Notes under the pieces: generated by a model
Databases searched by the model: none
What the model saw: only the letters and a program-made list of their open reading frames with translations
Told to the model about the DNA's origin: nothing
Shown here: positions 41,532-50,720 of the stretch, in pieces
Numbering within the stretch: the stretch's first letter is position 1
Layout of the letters: the number at the start of each line of letters is the position of its first letter
Position numbers and translations under genes: made by a program
Assembly: GCF_900113315.1 (NCBI RefSeq)
Contig: NZ_FOZG01000001.1
Coordinates: 1,054,001 to 1,118,000 of the forward strand
Reading direction: 5' to 3'
Length of the DNA stretch: 64,000 nucleotides
Source: Sphingomonas jatrophae
Lineage (GTDB): Bacteria; Pseudomonadota; Alphaproteobacteria; Sphingomonadales; Sphingomonadaceae

Positions 41532-44192
41532 TCAGAACTTGGCGGTCACGCGTGCGTAGAGGAAGCGCCCGTTGAAGCCGAATGGCGAGAAGTTGGACCA
41601 GGGCGCGACATAGTTGGTCGCCGAATAGGCCCGCGCCGCGCCCGTCACCGGATCGGTGCCGAGCCCGACCGGCACACGGTCGGGATAAACGTCGAACAGG
41701 TTGTTCGCGCCGACCGCCAGTTCGAGATGCTGGCCGACATCCGCGCGCACTTCCAGGTCGCTCACCCACTTGGCGCCCAGCCGCACGTCGCCGAACTGGT
41801 CGGCGCCCGCCGCCAGCACGCGGCCGAACCGGTTGGTGCGCGCCGTGATGCCGAACGGCCCGCGCTCATAATCGAGCGACAGGTTGATCTTGGTGCGCGG
41901 CTGGCCCTGCGTCAGACGCAGCTGCTCCTGCCGGCCGAACAGGACGAGGCCGGGAATGTTGGCCAGCGGCCCGGGTGCCGCAAGGATGCGCTCCAGCTTG
42001 GTCTTGTTGTAGTTGAAGCCGGCGGTGGCGTTCAGCCGCCCGTCGAACAGCTCCATGCGGTACGTCGCCACCGCATCGATGCCGCGCGTGCGCGTGTCGA
42101 CGCCGTTGACGAAGAAGCGCGCCGCATTGGTCGCGGTGAAGCCCGCCTGATCGAGGATGCGCGCGATCGACACGCCCGGGTTGGTCGCCCCGGCCGCACG
42201 GTTTGCGGTCAGGTTGTCCGTCACGACGATGCGGTCGTCGATCGACACCTGATAGACGTCGACCGTCACGTTCAGCCGTGGCACCGCCGTGATGACGACG
42301 CCCGCCGAATAGGACACCGAAGTTTCCGGATCGAGCGGCTGGGAGCCGAGCGCGACGGCGATCGGGTTGTTCACCGGCAGCGTCACCGTCTCCAGCAGCA
42401 CGCCGTTGACGTTGTTGGTGGCCGATGCCGCGAAGAACTGCTGCTGGAGCGACGGCGCCCGGAATCCGGTCGAGATCGCACCGCGCAGTGCGAATCCTTC
42501 CACCGGCTCGAGCCGCGCGGCCAGCTTGCCGTTCCAGTCGGAGCCGAAGTCCGAGTAGTCCTCGTAGCGCCCGGCCGCCTGCACGCTGAACGCGTCCGTC
42601 ACGTCGAGGTCCGCCTCGACATAGGCCGACCAGTTGTGGCGCGCATTGAGCTGGTCGACGCGCTGGCCGCCGATCAGGGGCGCGATGCCGGGGAAGCCCT
42701 GTGCCCCCGACGGCGTGCCGACGACCGGGCCCGCATTGTAGCTGGACGGCTCACCCGCCTTCAGCTGGTAGGTCTCGCGCCGATATTCGCCGCCCGCCGC
42801 GAGCGTCAGGCTCTTGGCGAAGCCGACCGTGATGTCCTTGCTCAGGTCGAGGTTGGCGACCGTCTGCGTATAGCGCAGCCCGCCTGCATCGAACGCGGTC
42901 TTCTGCCCCGGCAGCGTTCCGTAGGAGCGGTTGAGCGTGTTGCTGATGAGGAAATCGAACGCGTTGCGCGCGGTGTTCGCCGACAGGTCGTAACGGAAGC
43001 CGTCGCCGATCTCGCCCTTGATGCCGATCACGCCGGAAATGTCGTCGAGATCGGTGTTGATCAGCGGCAGGAAGCCGTCGGGGTAGATGGCGGCAACGTT
43101 GCGCGCATCGTTGGCCAACCGCACGAACGCGCCCGACGTGCCCTCGCGATAGCCGTAGCTGCCGAACGCATACAGCTCCGCATTCTCGCCGAGCGGCGCG
43201 GAGGTGTTCACGAACAGCTTGAGATCCTTGGTCGCCGCATCGCCATAGCGGTGGCTCAGGCGATTGATCGTGAACTCGCGCGGATCGACCGCGCCGCTCG
43301 CCAGCCGGTTATACTGCCGGCGCGGATCGTAGCCGGTGCGGTTGGTCGGGTTGCGATCCTGATATTCGAACGAGACGTTGAGATTGCCCTCGCCGAACAC
43401 CGGCACGCCGACGGTGGCGGCAACGGTCAGCGTCTCGCCATCCGAAACCTTGCGGTCCTTGCCCGTCGTGTTCGTCGCGAACACGTCGCCATTGCCGTTG
43501 CGGTTGGCGTCGGGCGTCAGCACCGGCTGGCCCGCCGCGTTGGTCTGCAGGCCGGTGAACGCCTCGATGCCGTCGACGCGGCTCTCATACTGGCCGTAGG
43601 TGGCGGTGATCCGCGCGCCCGTTTCCCGCGAGAGCTGGAAGTTGATCACGCCGGCGATCGCGTCGGACCCATATTGCGCAGCCGCACCGTCGCGCAGCAC
43701 CTCGACCCGCGACAGCGCGATGGACGGGATCAGGTTGATGTCCACCGCCGCCGCACCGCGGCCGACCGAGCCGTTGATGTTGAGCAGCGCCGTGGTGTGG
43801 CGGCGCTTGCCGTTGACCAGCACCAGGGTCTGGTCGGGCGACAGGCCGCGCAGCGTCGCCGGGCGGACGACGTCGGTGCCGTCGGTGATCGACGGCTGGG
43901 GGAAGTTGAAGCTTGGCACCAGCTGGTTGAGGATGCGGTTCGTCTCGGTGAAGCCGTTATTCTGGATCGCATCGGTGGTCAGCACGTCGATCGGCACCGT
44001 GCTGTCGGAAATGGTGCGGTTGGCGCGGCGCGTGCCGGTGACGATCACGGTGCCGCTGTCGGCCACCGCGCTGTCGACGTTCGCCGCATCGGAGGCGATT
44101 GCCGCATCCGACGGGGTTTCCTGCGCCATTGCGGCAACGGGCAGCAGCGCGAACGCGGATGCGGACGCGGCAAGACATAGACGAAGCGACAT
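41532..44192 (-). CDS. TonB-dependent receptor
   Basis: An 886-residue outer-membrane receptor with signal peptide (…LLPVAAMAQ). The plug domain has 'RANRTISDSTVPIDVLTTDA' and 'LVNGKRRHTTALLNINGSV', and the large beta-barrel ends with a terminal Phe (…YARVTAKF). There is no STN domain, so no surface signalling. The ligand is unknown; the plug type is that of the broad sphingomonad receptor families that import plant or polymer breakdown products as well as siderophores. It is divergent from an SDR gene across a 180-bp region with a palindrome. Confidence 0.93.
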   Translation of the reverse strand: MSLRLCLAASASAFALLPVAAMAQETPSDAAIASDAANVDSAVADSGTVIVTGTRRANRTISDSTVPIDVLTTDAIQNNGFTETNRILNQLVPSFNFPQPSITDGTDVVRPATLRGLSPDQTLVLVNGKRRHTTALLNINGSVGRGAAAVDINLIPSIALSRVEVLRDGAAAQYGSDAIAGVINFQLSRETGARITATYGQYESRVDGIEAFTGLQTNAAGQPVLTPDANRNGNGDVFATNTTGKDRKVSDGETLTVAATVGVPVFGEGNLNVSFEYQDRNPTNRTGYDPRRQYNRLASGAVDPREFTINRLSHRYGDAATKDLKLFVNTSAPLGENAELYAFGSYGYREGTSGAFVRLANDARNVAAIYPDGFLPLINTDLDDISGVIGIKGEIGDGFRYDLSANTARNAFDFLISNTLNRSYGTLPGQKTAFDAGGLRYTQTVANLDLSKDITVGFAKSLTLAAGGEYRRETYQLKAGEPSSYNAGPVVGTPSGAQGFPGIAPLIGGQRVDQLNARHNWSAYVEADLDVTDAFSVQAAGRYEDYSDFGSDWNGKLAARLEPVEGFALRGAISTGFRAPSLQQQFFAASATNNVNGVLLETVTLPVNNPIAVALGSQPLDPETSVSYSAGVVITAVPRLNVTVDVYQVSIDDRIVVTDNLTANRAAGATNPGVSIARILDQAGFTATNAARFFVNGVDTRTRGIDAVATYRMELFDGRLNATAGFNYNKTKLERILAAPGPLANIPGLVLFGRQEQLRLTQGQPRTKINLSLDYERGPFGITARTNRFGRVLAAGADQFGDVRLGAKWVSDLEVRADVGQHLELAVGANNLFDVYPDRVPVGLGTDPVTGAARAYSATNYVAPWSNFSPFGFNGRFLYARVTAKF

Positions 44193-44256
44193 GATTTCCC
44201 CCTCAAGTCACAGACCTGTGCCGACGTGTCTCGCAGCCCTCCGCACCCCCGTCCAT

Positions 44257-44268
44257 CGGTCCGGACCG
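44257..44268. promoter_or_regulatory. 12-bp perfect palindrome between divergent TonB receptor and SDR genes
   Basis: CGGTCCGGACCG lies 65-76 bases upstream of the receptor start and about 108 bases from the SDR start. It could be an operator for divergent control. A TGTAACG motif follows at 44282-44288. Confidence 0.35.
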
Positions 44269-44375
44269 GGCTGAACAAACATGTAACGATTGTTGCAAAA
44301 GCGACACGGAGGCGCGCCGCGGAACGCCCAGGCGGCGGCAAGCGTCTCCCTCGCACGACAGATCGGGAAGCGAAC

Positions 44376-45350
44376 ATGGCAGAAAAGAGCAAGGCGCTGC
44401 GCGTTGTCATCACCGGCGCATCCAGCGGCATCGGCGCGGCTACCGCCCTCGCCTTCGCCAGGCGTGGCGCGCAGCTGGTGATCGCGGCGCGCGGTGAGGC
44501 AGGGCTGGAGGATATCGCCGCACGTTGCCGCGCGGCCGGCGGCCAGGCGCATCCCCGCACCGTCGACGTCACTGACGCCGCGGCCGTCGCCCGGCTTGCC
44601 GCGGAGGCGCGCGATCTGCTCGGCGGGATCGATCTGTGGTTCAGCAATGTCGGCGTCGGCGTCGTCGGCAAATATGAGGATGTGCCGATCGCCGATCACA
44701 CGCAGGTCGTCGCCGCCAACCTGCTCGGCCACATGAATGATGCCCATGCGGTGCTGCCGATCTTCCTCGCGCAGGATCACGGCATCTTCGTCAACATGAT
44801 TTCGGTCGGCGGCTTCGTCGCGACGCCCTATGCGGCCGCCTATTCGGCCAGCAAGTTCGGCCTGCGCGGCTTCAGCGAGGCGCTGCGCGGCGAAGTCTCG
44901 AAGCACCCGCGCATCCACATCTGCGATGTCTATCCGACGTTCGTCGACACGCCGGGCATCGATCATGCCGGCAATTATACGGGCGCGAAGCTCTCCATCC
45001 CGCCCGGTGCGCTCGCGCCCGAGACGGTGGCCAAGGCGGTGGTGCGGCTGGCGGATCGCCCGCGCAACACGACGGCGGTCGGCGCGCCGGCTATCGCCTT
45101 GAAGCTCAATGACTTCCTCGTGCCCAATCTCGGCGCGGCGGTGATGAACGGCTTCATGGATTACTGGTCCGACCATGCGGAGGATGGCGAGGATGGCAGC
45201 GGCGCGCTGCACGATCCCGCACCGGGCGCGAGCGGCATCGACGGCGGCCGCCGCCGGCCCGATCAGCGGCGCAAGGCGGCGGTTGCCGCGGGTGCCGCGG
45301 CAGTCGGCGTCGCGGCGCTGGGCGCGATCCTGTGGCGGCGGCGCAGCTAG
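44376..45350 (+). CDS. SDR-family oxidoreductase with C-terminal membrane anchor
   Basis: A 324-residue classical short-chain dehydrogenase. The NAD(P) motif GASSGIG is near residues 14-20, and the catalytic 'SVGG…YAAAYSASKFG' contains Ser, Tyr and Lys. The C-terminal ~60 residues, beyond the normal SDR fold, are polar and basic (GGRRRPDQRRKAA) and then hydrophobic (VAAGAAAVGVAALGAILW), so the enzyme is probably tethered to the inner membrane. The substrate is unknown. A conserved hypothetical gene overlaps its end. Confidence 0.88.
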   Translation: MAEKSKALRVVITGASSGIGAATALAFARRGAQLVIAARGEAGLEDIAARCRAAGGQAHPRTVDVTDAAAVARLAAEARDLLGGIDLWFSNVGVGVVGKYEDVPIADHTQVVAANLLGHMNDAHAVLPIFLAQDHGIFVNMISVGGFVATPYAAAYSASKFGLRGFSEALRGEVSKHPRIHICDVYPTFVDTPGIDHAGNYTGAKLSIPPGALAPETVAKAVVRLADRPRNTTAVGAPAIALKLNDFLVPNLGAAVMNGFMDYWSDHAEDGEDGSGALHDPAPGASGIDGGRRRPDQRRKAAVAAGAAAVGVAALGAILWRRRS

Positions 45351-45712
45351 ACCCGCTCGCCACGCCGGACGGCCGCTACATCGTCGTGCGCGGCCGGCTG
45401 TGGCGGCGCAGCGATCCGGCGCTGGATCCCGCCGCGCGGCAGGCGCTGGTGAACGCGCTGATGGCGGCCCGCAGCGCCGTCCGCTCGGCGCTCCGCAGCG
45501 ACGACGCCCGCGCACTCGCCGCCGCCCGCGCGCAGGTGCACGCGGCCAAGGTGTCGCTCGGGGAGCGCGGCCCGGTCTGGTGGAGCGACGGCGCGCCCGA
45601 CCAGAACCGGCGCATGGCGAAGAACAGCAGCTATGCCGACTGGTTCGCCGCGCTGCCCGAGGATCAGAGGTTGGCCTGCTCCTCCTGCGGCAGGTCGGCG
45701 CCGGGCGGATAA
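45332..45712 (+). CDS. Conserved hypothetical protein
   Basis: A 126-residue protein with the blocks 'GRLWRRSDPALDP', 'LMAARSAVRSALRSDDARAL' and 'ERGPVWWSDGAPDQNRRMAK', which I recall from an uncharacterised family widespread in Proteobacteria; function unknown. GTG start within the last codons of the SDR gene (19-bp overlap). It is convergent with the deaminase gene: the two coding regions overlap by 49 bp at their 3' ends, an unusually long overlap. Confidence 0.72.
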   Translation: MAAAQLDPLATPDGRYIVVRGRLWRRSDPALDPAARQALVNALMAARSAVRSALRSDDARALAAARAQVHAAKVSLGERGPVWWSDGAPDQNRRMAKNSSYADWFAALPEDQRLACSSCGRSAPGG

Positions 45713-46161
45713 TAGAGCGTCGCGCATTCCTCGCGCAGGCAGCCGCCCTCGATCACGATGTCGTCGCGATAGGCGTCCGCGATGAAGCCCAGCGTATCGA
45801 CATGCCGCGCCTCGAAATACATTTCGTGCACATCCGCGCGCCCGGCACCGTAGACGACGCGGCCGACCTTGGACCAGATCGATGCCATGGTGCACATGCC
45901 GCAGGGTTGCAGCGTGGAATAGAGCGTCGCCCCGCGCAGCTCCAGCTCGCCCGTCCCTTCGCACGCGCGGCGGATCGCCATCATCTCGGCGTGCGCGGTG
46001 GCGTCGGGCAGCTCGTGCGTCTGGTTGCGCTCGCCCGCAATCTCCTCGCCGTCGAGCACGATCACCGAGCCGAGCGGCGAGGTGGACGGGTGCGATCCCT
46101 TGGACCGCGCAATCTCGATCGCGCGGCGCATCCAGCGTTCGTCTTCTTCTGTTAGACTCAT
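45664..46161 (-). CDS. Nucleoside/cytidine-type deaminase
   Basis: A 165-residue zinc deaminase. The zinc and catalytic residues are HAE (57-59) and PCGMC (C87, C90). Acts on a free base or nucleoside or a related amine; guanine deaminase and tRNA adenosine deaminase are close relatives, but the substrate here is open. The C-terminus, rich in acidic residues (…GADLPQEEQANL), is longer than usual. It is the last gene of a leftward operon after the ATP-grasp and LLM genes, 38 bp from the LLM stop, which suggests a role on the same metabolite. Confidence 0.87.
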   Translation of the reverse strand: MSLTEEDERWMRRAIEIARSKGSHPSTSPLGSVIVLDGEEIAGERNQTHELPDATAHAEMMAIRRACEGTGELELRGATLYSTLQPCGMCTMASIWSKVGRVVYGAGRADVHEMYFEARHVDTLGFIADAYRDDIVIEGGCLREECATLYYPPGADLPQEEQANL

Positions 46162-46199
46162 GCGTAAGGCACCTCCGAGGCGCCCAACGAAGCAGGCGC

Positions 46200-47216
46200 T
46201 CAGGCGGTCCCCATCACCTGCACCGCGAACCGCTCCATTTCCTCGGCCTGCGGGCTCATCTGGAGCAGCAGCAGATCCAGCCCCGCGCCCTGATAATCGG
46301 CGATGCGCTGCTTCAGCTGTTCGGGCGTGCCGACCAGATCGGGCCGAAGCCCGCGGTTCGACACCGAATATTCCTGCAGCTTCAGCTCGCGCTCCAGCTG
46401 CGTGCCCGACAGCCACTGATCGAAATTGGCATAGCCGGCGGGCAGTTCGGTCACGCTGGTGATCCGCTCCAGCTCGCGCTTGGCCTCCGCCTCGCTGTCG
46501 CGCACGATGGCATAAGCGGCCATGCCGTATTGCATCGGTGCGCCGCCCGCCGCCTCGCGCCGGCGCGCCATGTCGGCGATCTTGGGCGCCACCGCCGACA
46601 CCGGATCGCCATGCATCACATAGGCGTCGCATTGCCGCGCGATCATCGTCTTGGCCGCGTCGCTCTCGCCGCCGGCATAGACAGTCGGCCGCGTCGCCGG
46701 CTTCGGCGCGCAGACCGCCTCCTCGGTGCGGTAGAAGCGGCCTTCGTAGCTGAAGCGCTGCTCGGTCCACAGCCCGTCCACCACGTCCAGCCATTCGGAG
46801 GTGCGCGCATAGCGATCGTCATGCTGGTCGAACTGGAGGCCATATTGCCGCGCCTCGTCCGCCCACCAGCTTGACACGACGTTCAGCGCCAGCCGCCCGC
46901 CCGAAATGCGGTCGATATTGGCCGCCGCCTTGGCGAACAAGGCCGGGTGGTGGAAGTTGGGCCGCACCGCCACCATCAGCTCGATCCGCTCGGTCACTGC
47001 GGCCAGTGCCGCCGCGGTCGACCAGGCGTCGAGCGCGGGCTGCTCGATGCCCTTGATGTCGTTGAGGTTCAGCTCGGCGATCAGCGTCAGGTCATAGCCC
47101 CAGCGCTCGGACGCCTGCGTCAGCCGCTTCGCATAATCCCAGCTCGCCTCCATCCCCTCGTCGGGCACGTTGCGCAGCCACCCGCCGAAAACGGGCATCC
47201 AGTAGCCGAACCTCAT
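46200..47216 (-). CDS. LLM-class flavin-dependent oxidoreductase
   Basis: A 338-residue luciferase-like monooxygenase (TIM barrel), closest in feel to alkanesulfonate/dimethylsulfone monooxygenases (SsuD/SfnG). Key blocks are MRFGYWMPVFGGWLRN, 'VAVRPNFHHPALFAKAAANI' and 'RLALNVVSSWWADEARQYG'. It would use reduced FMN (or F420 in other groups) and O2. No flavin reductase is encoded nearby. The ATG overlaps the stop of the ATP-grasp gene by four bases (ATGA). Confidence 0.9.
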   Translation of the reverse strand: MRFGYWMPVFGGWLRNVPDEGMEASWDYAKRLTQASERWGYDLTLIAELNLNDIKGIEQPALDAWSTAAALAAVTERIELMVAVRPNFHHPALFAKAAANIDRISGGRLALNVVSSWWADEARQYGLQFDQHDDRYARTSEWLDVVDGLWTEQRFSYEGRFYRTEEAVCAPKPATRPTVYAGGESDAAKTMIARQCDAYVMHGDPVSAVAPKIADMARRREAAGGAPMQYGMAAYAIVRDSEAEAKRELERITSVTELPAGYANFDQWLSGTQLERELKLQEYSVSNRGLRPDLVGTPEQLKQRIADYQGAGLDLLLLQMSPQAEEMERFAVQVMGTA

Positions 47217-48127
47217 GCACGGCTCTCCGCGATGACGCCTTCCAGCCAGTCGACCAGCCGCTCGTGCGGATCCCAGCCGAGCACGCCCTGCGGATTGGCG
47301 ACGAAGTTGGACAAGGCGTTGATGTCGTAGAAGCGGGGCGTGGCATCACGGTCGTCGATCAGCACCTCGACACCGCCCACGTCGATGCCCGCCCGCGCGA
47401 CGATCGCCTCCGCCGAGGCGACCAGTGAAGCGTCCGGCTCCACCCGCGTCATCGTGACGGTCGGGCGGCCGGGCACCGCGCAGGCATCCGCCGGGCACAG
47501 ATCGAAACTGCCGCCGCCATCCACCTCGATGGCGTAGAGGAAGCGGCCCGCCAGCGTCTCGATCCGCGTGATCGTGCCGCCGCGCGCAGGCGCATATTCC
47601 TGCACCAGCAGCACCCGGTCGATGCTGTCGGGCACGCTGCCGTCCGCCACCGCCGCGGCCAGCGCGCCCACATCGTCATAGCGGACGATCCCCGCACCCG
47701 ATCCGCCGATATTGGCCTTGACCACGATGGGGAAGCGCAGCCCCGCCGCGGCCTCCGGCAGGTCCGCCGCCCGGTGCACCACGCGCGTCGCCGGGATGCC
47801 GAGGCCCAGCCCCGCGATCAGCGACAGCTGCCGCGCCTTGGAGGCATCCACCGCCATCGCCTGCGCCCCGTTCAGCACCCGCGCGCCGCGATCCTGCCAA
47901 TGCGCCAGCGCCGCGGCGGCATGGAAGATCGGGTGCTCGGGCGAGCGCAGGAAGCTCGACATCGCGATCCGGTTGAACACGACGCGGGCGGGCGGTGCGC
48001 TCTCCGCCGGATCGAAGGCGAAGCCATCCGCATGGATCGCGCGGTATGCGACGCCGCGCCGGTCCAGCGCCGCGAACAGGGGCGCGAACCACGCGGGATG
48101 CTCGTAAAGGATGGCGAGATCGATCAT
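47213..48127 (-). CDS. ATP-grasp ligase (RimK-like)
   Basis: A 304-residue ATP-grasp enzyme. The ATP-binding segment is 'FPIVVKANIGGSGAGIVRY', and the Mg site is 'RFYDINALSNFV' (D-x-N…N). It should ligate a carboxylate to an amine or thiol with ATP hydrolysis; the substrate is unknown. It is the first gene of a three-gene operon with LLM oxidoreductase and deaminase, a combination that suggests a small dedicated metabolic or modification pathway. Confidence 0.85.
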   Translation of the reverse strand: MIDLAILYEHPAWFAPLFAALDRRGVAYRAIHADGFAFDPAESAPPARVVFNRIAMSSFLRSPEHPIFHAAAALAHWQDRGARVLNGAQAMAVDASKARQLSLIAGLGLGIPATRVVHRAADLPEAAAGLRFPIVVKANIGGSGAGIVRYDDVGALAAAVADGSVPDSIDRVLLVQEYAPARGGTITRIETLAGRFLYAIEVDGGGSFDLCPADACAVPGRPTVTMTRVEPDASLVASAEAIVARAGIDVGGVEVLIDDRDATPRFYDINALSNFVANPQGVLGWDPHERLVDWLEGVIAESRA

Positions 48128-48184
48128 GCGGTCCTGCTAGCCGAACCGGTCAGCTGCGGAGAAGGCCCAATTTCCGCGGCCATA

Positions 48185-48721
48185 TCAGCCGCCTATCTCG
48201 CTCGCCGCCTCGATCCGCTCCAGCATCGCGGCATTGCCCTGCGCCGCGGCGACGCGCGCCGGGCTGTTCCCCGCCTCGTCTTCCGCGCGCGGATCGGCGC
48301 CGCGCGCCAGCAGCAGATCGACGATGGCGCCGTGGCCGAACATCACCGCACTCATCAGCGCGGTCTGCCCGGCATTGTTGCGGGCGTCCACCGTCGCGCC
48401 CGCATCCAGCAGCAGGCGCGCAATCGCGTCATAGCCCTTGAACGCGACACCCATCAGCGCCGTATTGCCGCGCGCGCCATCGGGCGCATCGGGGTTTGCT
48501 CCTTCGGCCAGCAGCAGCGCGGTGGTCGATTCCTGCCCGTTATAGCTGGCGAGGATCAGCGCCGTGTAACCGCGCGCATCCCGCGCATCGATCGGGACGC
48601 CCGCCTGGAGCAAGGCCGGGATCACGTCATCGCGCCCGATCCGCGCCGCATCGTGCAGCAATTCCAGCAACCGCTCGGGCGAGGGCAGCGGCGGCAGGTC
48701 GGCGTGCGTCTCGTCGGTCAT
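48185..48721 (-). CDS. Ankyrin-repeat protein
   Basis: A 178-residue cytoplasmic protein with about four ankyrin repeats (e.g. 'DARGYTALILASYNGQESTT', 'NNAGQTALMSAVMFGHGAIV'). No signal peptide. A protein-protein interaction module; the partner is unknown. It precedes the ATP-grasp operon on the same strand with a 57-bp gap, so it could be co-transcribed. Confidence 0.88.
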   Translation of the reverse strand: MTDETHADLPPLPSPERLLELLHDAARIGRDDVIPALLQAGVPIDARDARGYTALILASYNGQESTTALLLAEGANPDAPDGARGNTALMGVAFKGYDAIARLLLDAGATVDARNNAGQTALMSAVMFGHGAIVDLLLARGADPRAEDEAGNSPARVAAAQGNAAMLERIEAASEIGG

Positions 48722-48844
48722 GGTCCTGCCTTTCGCCCATCGGCCTGCGGAAGATGGGTAATCCCCCGCCCGCGCAGGAGTTGCAGGCGGCCCTCATGGC
48801 AGCCGCCGCATCCATTCGGCTGGCCAAGCGTCTATGCTCCCGCC

Positions 48845-48991
48845 ATGAGCCTCGACGACACCATCATCGACACACCCGACGGTCCGATGACTTTTGCGGA
48901 GTGGAAGAAGAAGAACCCGGTGCAGCGCCCCTCCCGCCGCACCAAGGGCAAGGATCTGCCCAACAAGGTAAAGACGCGCACCGGCGAATAG
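48845..48991 (+). CDS. Small basic hypothetical protein
   Basis: A 48-residue protein: acidic N-terminus (MSLDDTIIDTPDGPMTFAEW) and very basic C-terminus (many Lys/Arg). The polarity suggests nucleic-acid or ribosome binding, but it is not recognised. It lies 74 bp upstream of the DEAD-box helicase gene and divergent from the ankyrin gene. Confidence 0.6.
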   Translation: MSLDDTIIDTPDGPMTFAEWKKKNPVQRPSRRTKGKDLPNKVKTRTGE

Positions 48992-49065
48992 AAAAGGGCG
49001 CGTTAAGCGACCCTTGGGGCGCATCACGCCTTGCGTCCGCGCGCCTATGCCCCCAAGTGCGTCCG

Positions 49066-50718
49066 ATGCCGTTCAGCTTGTTGCCCGTACCGCTTCGCGA
49101 AGCGTTGACCGAACGCGGCTATGCCGCCCCAACCGCCGTGCAGGCCGCCATGCTGGAGGAGGATCGCGGCACGCGCGATCTGATCGTCTCGGCGCAGACC
49201 GGCTCGGGCAAGACCGTCGCCTTCGGCATCGCCATTGCCGGCCAGCTGCTCGACGAGGAAGGCCGCGCCGGCGTGCCCGGCCTGCCCCGCGCGCTGGTGA
49301 TTGCGCCGACGCGCGAACTCGCGCTTCAGGTCAGCCGCGAGCTGCAATGGCTCTATGCGCGTGCCGGCGTGCGCATCACCAGCTGCGTTGGCGGCATGGA
49401 TCCGTCGCGCGAACGGCGCGCGCTCAGCCACGGCACGCATATCATTGTCGGCACGCCGGGCCGCCTGCGCGACCATCTTGAGCGCGGCGCCCTCGATCTG
49501 TCGGGTCTCGCCGCCGTCATCCTCGACGAGGCGGACGAGATGCTCGACATGGGCTTCCGCGAGGATCTGGAGGAGCTGCTCGATGCCGCCCCGGCGGAGC
49601 GGCGCACCCTGCTCTTCTCGGCGACGATGCCGCGGCCGATCGTGGCGCTCGCCCGCCGTTACCAGAAGGACGCGCTCACCGTCTCGACGCTCGGGGCCGA
49701 GCGCGGGCATGGCGACATCAGCTACCAGGCGGTCACCGTCGCGCCGTCCGATATCGAGAATGCGGTGGTCAACCTCCTCCGCTTCCATGAGCCCGACACC
49801 GCGATCATCTTCTGCGCGACGCGGGAGGCGGTGCGCCAGCTGCACGCGCGGCTGGTCGATCGCGGCTTCCACGCCGTCGCGCTGTCGGGCGAGCATAGCC
49901 AGAGCGAGCGCAACCATGCGCTCCAGGCCCTGCGCGATCGCCGCGCCCGCGTCTGCGTGGCCACCGATGTCGCGGCCCGCGGCATCGACCTGCCGAACCT
50001 CAGCCTCGTCATCCACGCCGAGCTGCCGCGCGATGCGGAGGCGTTGCAGCATCGCTCGGGCCGCACCGGGCGTGCGGGCAAGAAGGGTATCGCCGCGCTG
50101 ATCGTGCCCTATCCGCGCCGCCGCCGCACCGAGGCGATGCTGCGCGACGCGCGCGTCACCGTCGAATGGGGTACGCCGCCGACGCCCGAACAGGTCGCCG
50201 AGGCGGATCGCGAACGACTGCTGGCGGCGCTCTCCGCGCCGGTCGAGCTGGACGACGAGGATCGCGCGCTCGGCGCCCGTCTGCTGGCCGAACGCCAGCC
50301 GGACGAGATTGCCGCCATGCTCGTCCGCGCCCACCGCGCGCGCCTGCCCGCCGCCGAGGAACTGCTCGACGCCCCCGCCCCGCGCGAGCGCCGCCAAGAG
50401 GATGGCGCTCCCGGCATCGGTGACAGCGTGTGGTTCCGCATGAACATCGGGCGCGAGCATCGCGCCGATCCGCGCTGGCTGCTGCCCCTGCTCTGCCGCC
50501 GCGGCCACATCCAGAAGCGTGAGGTCGGCGCGATCCGCATCGGCCAGCGGGAGACGATGTTCGAGGTGCCGCGCAGCGTCGCCGGCCGCTTCATGGCGGC
50601 GGTGAAGCGGACGGCGGAGGCCGATCCCGAGCTGATCATCCTGCCCGCCGAAGGCGGCCCCGAGGGCGGCGCACGCCGGCCGGAGCGCCCGCGCGGACCC
50701 CGCCCGCCGCGGCACTGA
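49066..50718 (+). CDS. DEAD-box RNA helicase with DbpA-type C-terminal domain
   Basis: A 550-residue ATP-dependent RNA helicase. Motif I AQTGSGKT (43-50), PTRELA, GTPGRLRDH, DEAD (154-157), SATMPR, 'ATDVAARGIDLP' and HRSGRTGRAG are intact. The C-terminal domain ('WFRMNIGREHRADPRWLLPL') is of the DbpA/CsdA RNA-binding type, suggesting a role in ribosome assembly or cold adaptation. It ends two bases from the convergent TonB receptor gene. Confidence 0.94.
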   Translation: MPFSLLPVPLREALTERGYAAPTAVQAAMLEEDRGTRDLIVSAQTGSGKTVAFGIAIAGQLLDEEGRAGVPGLPRALVIAPTRELALQVSRELQWLYARAGVRITSCVGGMDPSRERRALSHGTHIIVGTPGRLRDHLERGALDLSGLAAVILDEADEMLDMGFREDLEELLDAAPAERRTLLFSATMPRPIVALARRYQKDALTVSTLGAERGHGDISYQAVTVAPSDIENAVVNLLRFHEPDTAIIFCATREAVRQLHARLVDRGFHAVALSGEHSQSERNHALQALRDRRARVCVATDVAARGIDLPNLSLVIHAELPRDAEALQHRSGRTGRAGKKGIAALIVPYPRRRRTEAMLRDARVTVEWGTPPTPEQVAEADRERLLAALSAPVELDDEDRALGARLLAERQPDEIAAMLVRAHRARLPAAEELLDAPAPRERRQEDGAPGIGDSVWFRMNIGREHRADPRWLLPLLCRRGHIQKREVGAIRIGQRETMFEVPRSVAGRFMAAVKRTAEADPELIILPAEGGPEGGARRPERPRGPRPPRH

Positions 50719-50720
50719 TT

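Noticed and set aside
41172-44180. 1002-codon rightward frame opposite the TonB receptor
   Set aside because: Shadow frame without any recognisable motif; the receptor on the other strand has signal peptide, plug and barrel.
49045-50715. 556-codon leftward frame opposite the DEAD-box helicase
   Set aside because: All helicase motifs are on the + strand; this frame is a codon-bias artefact.
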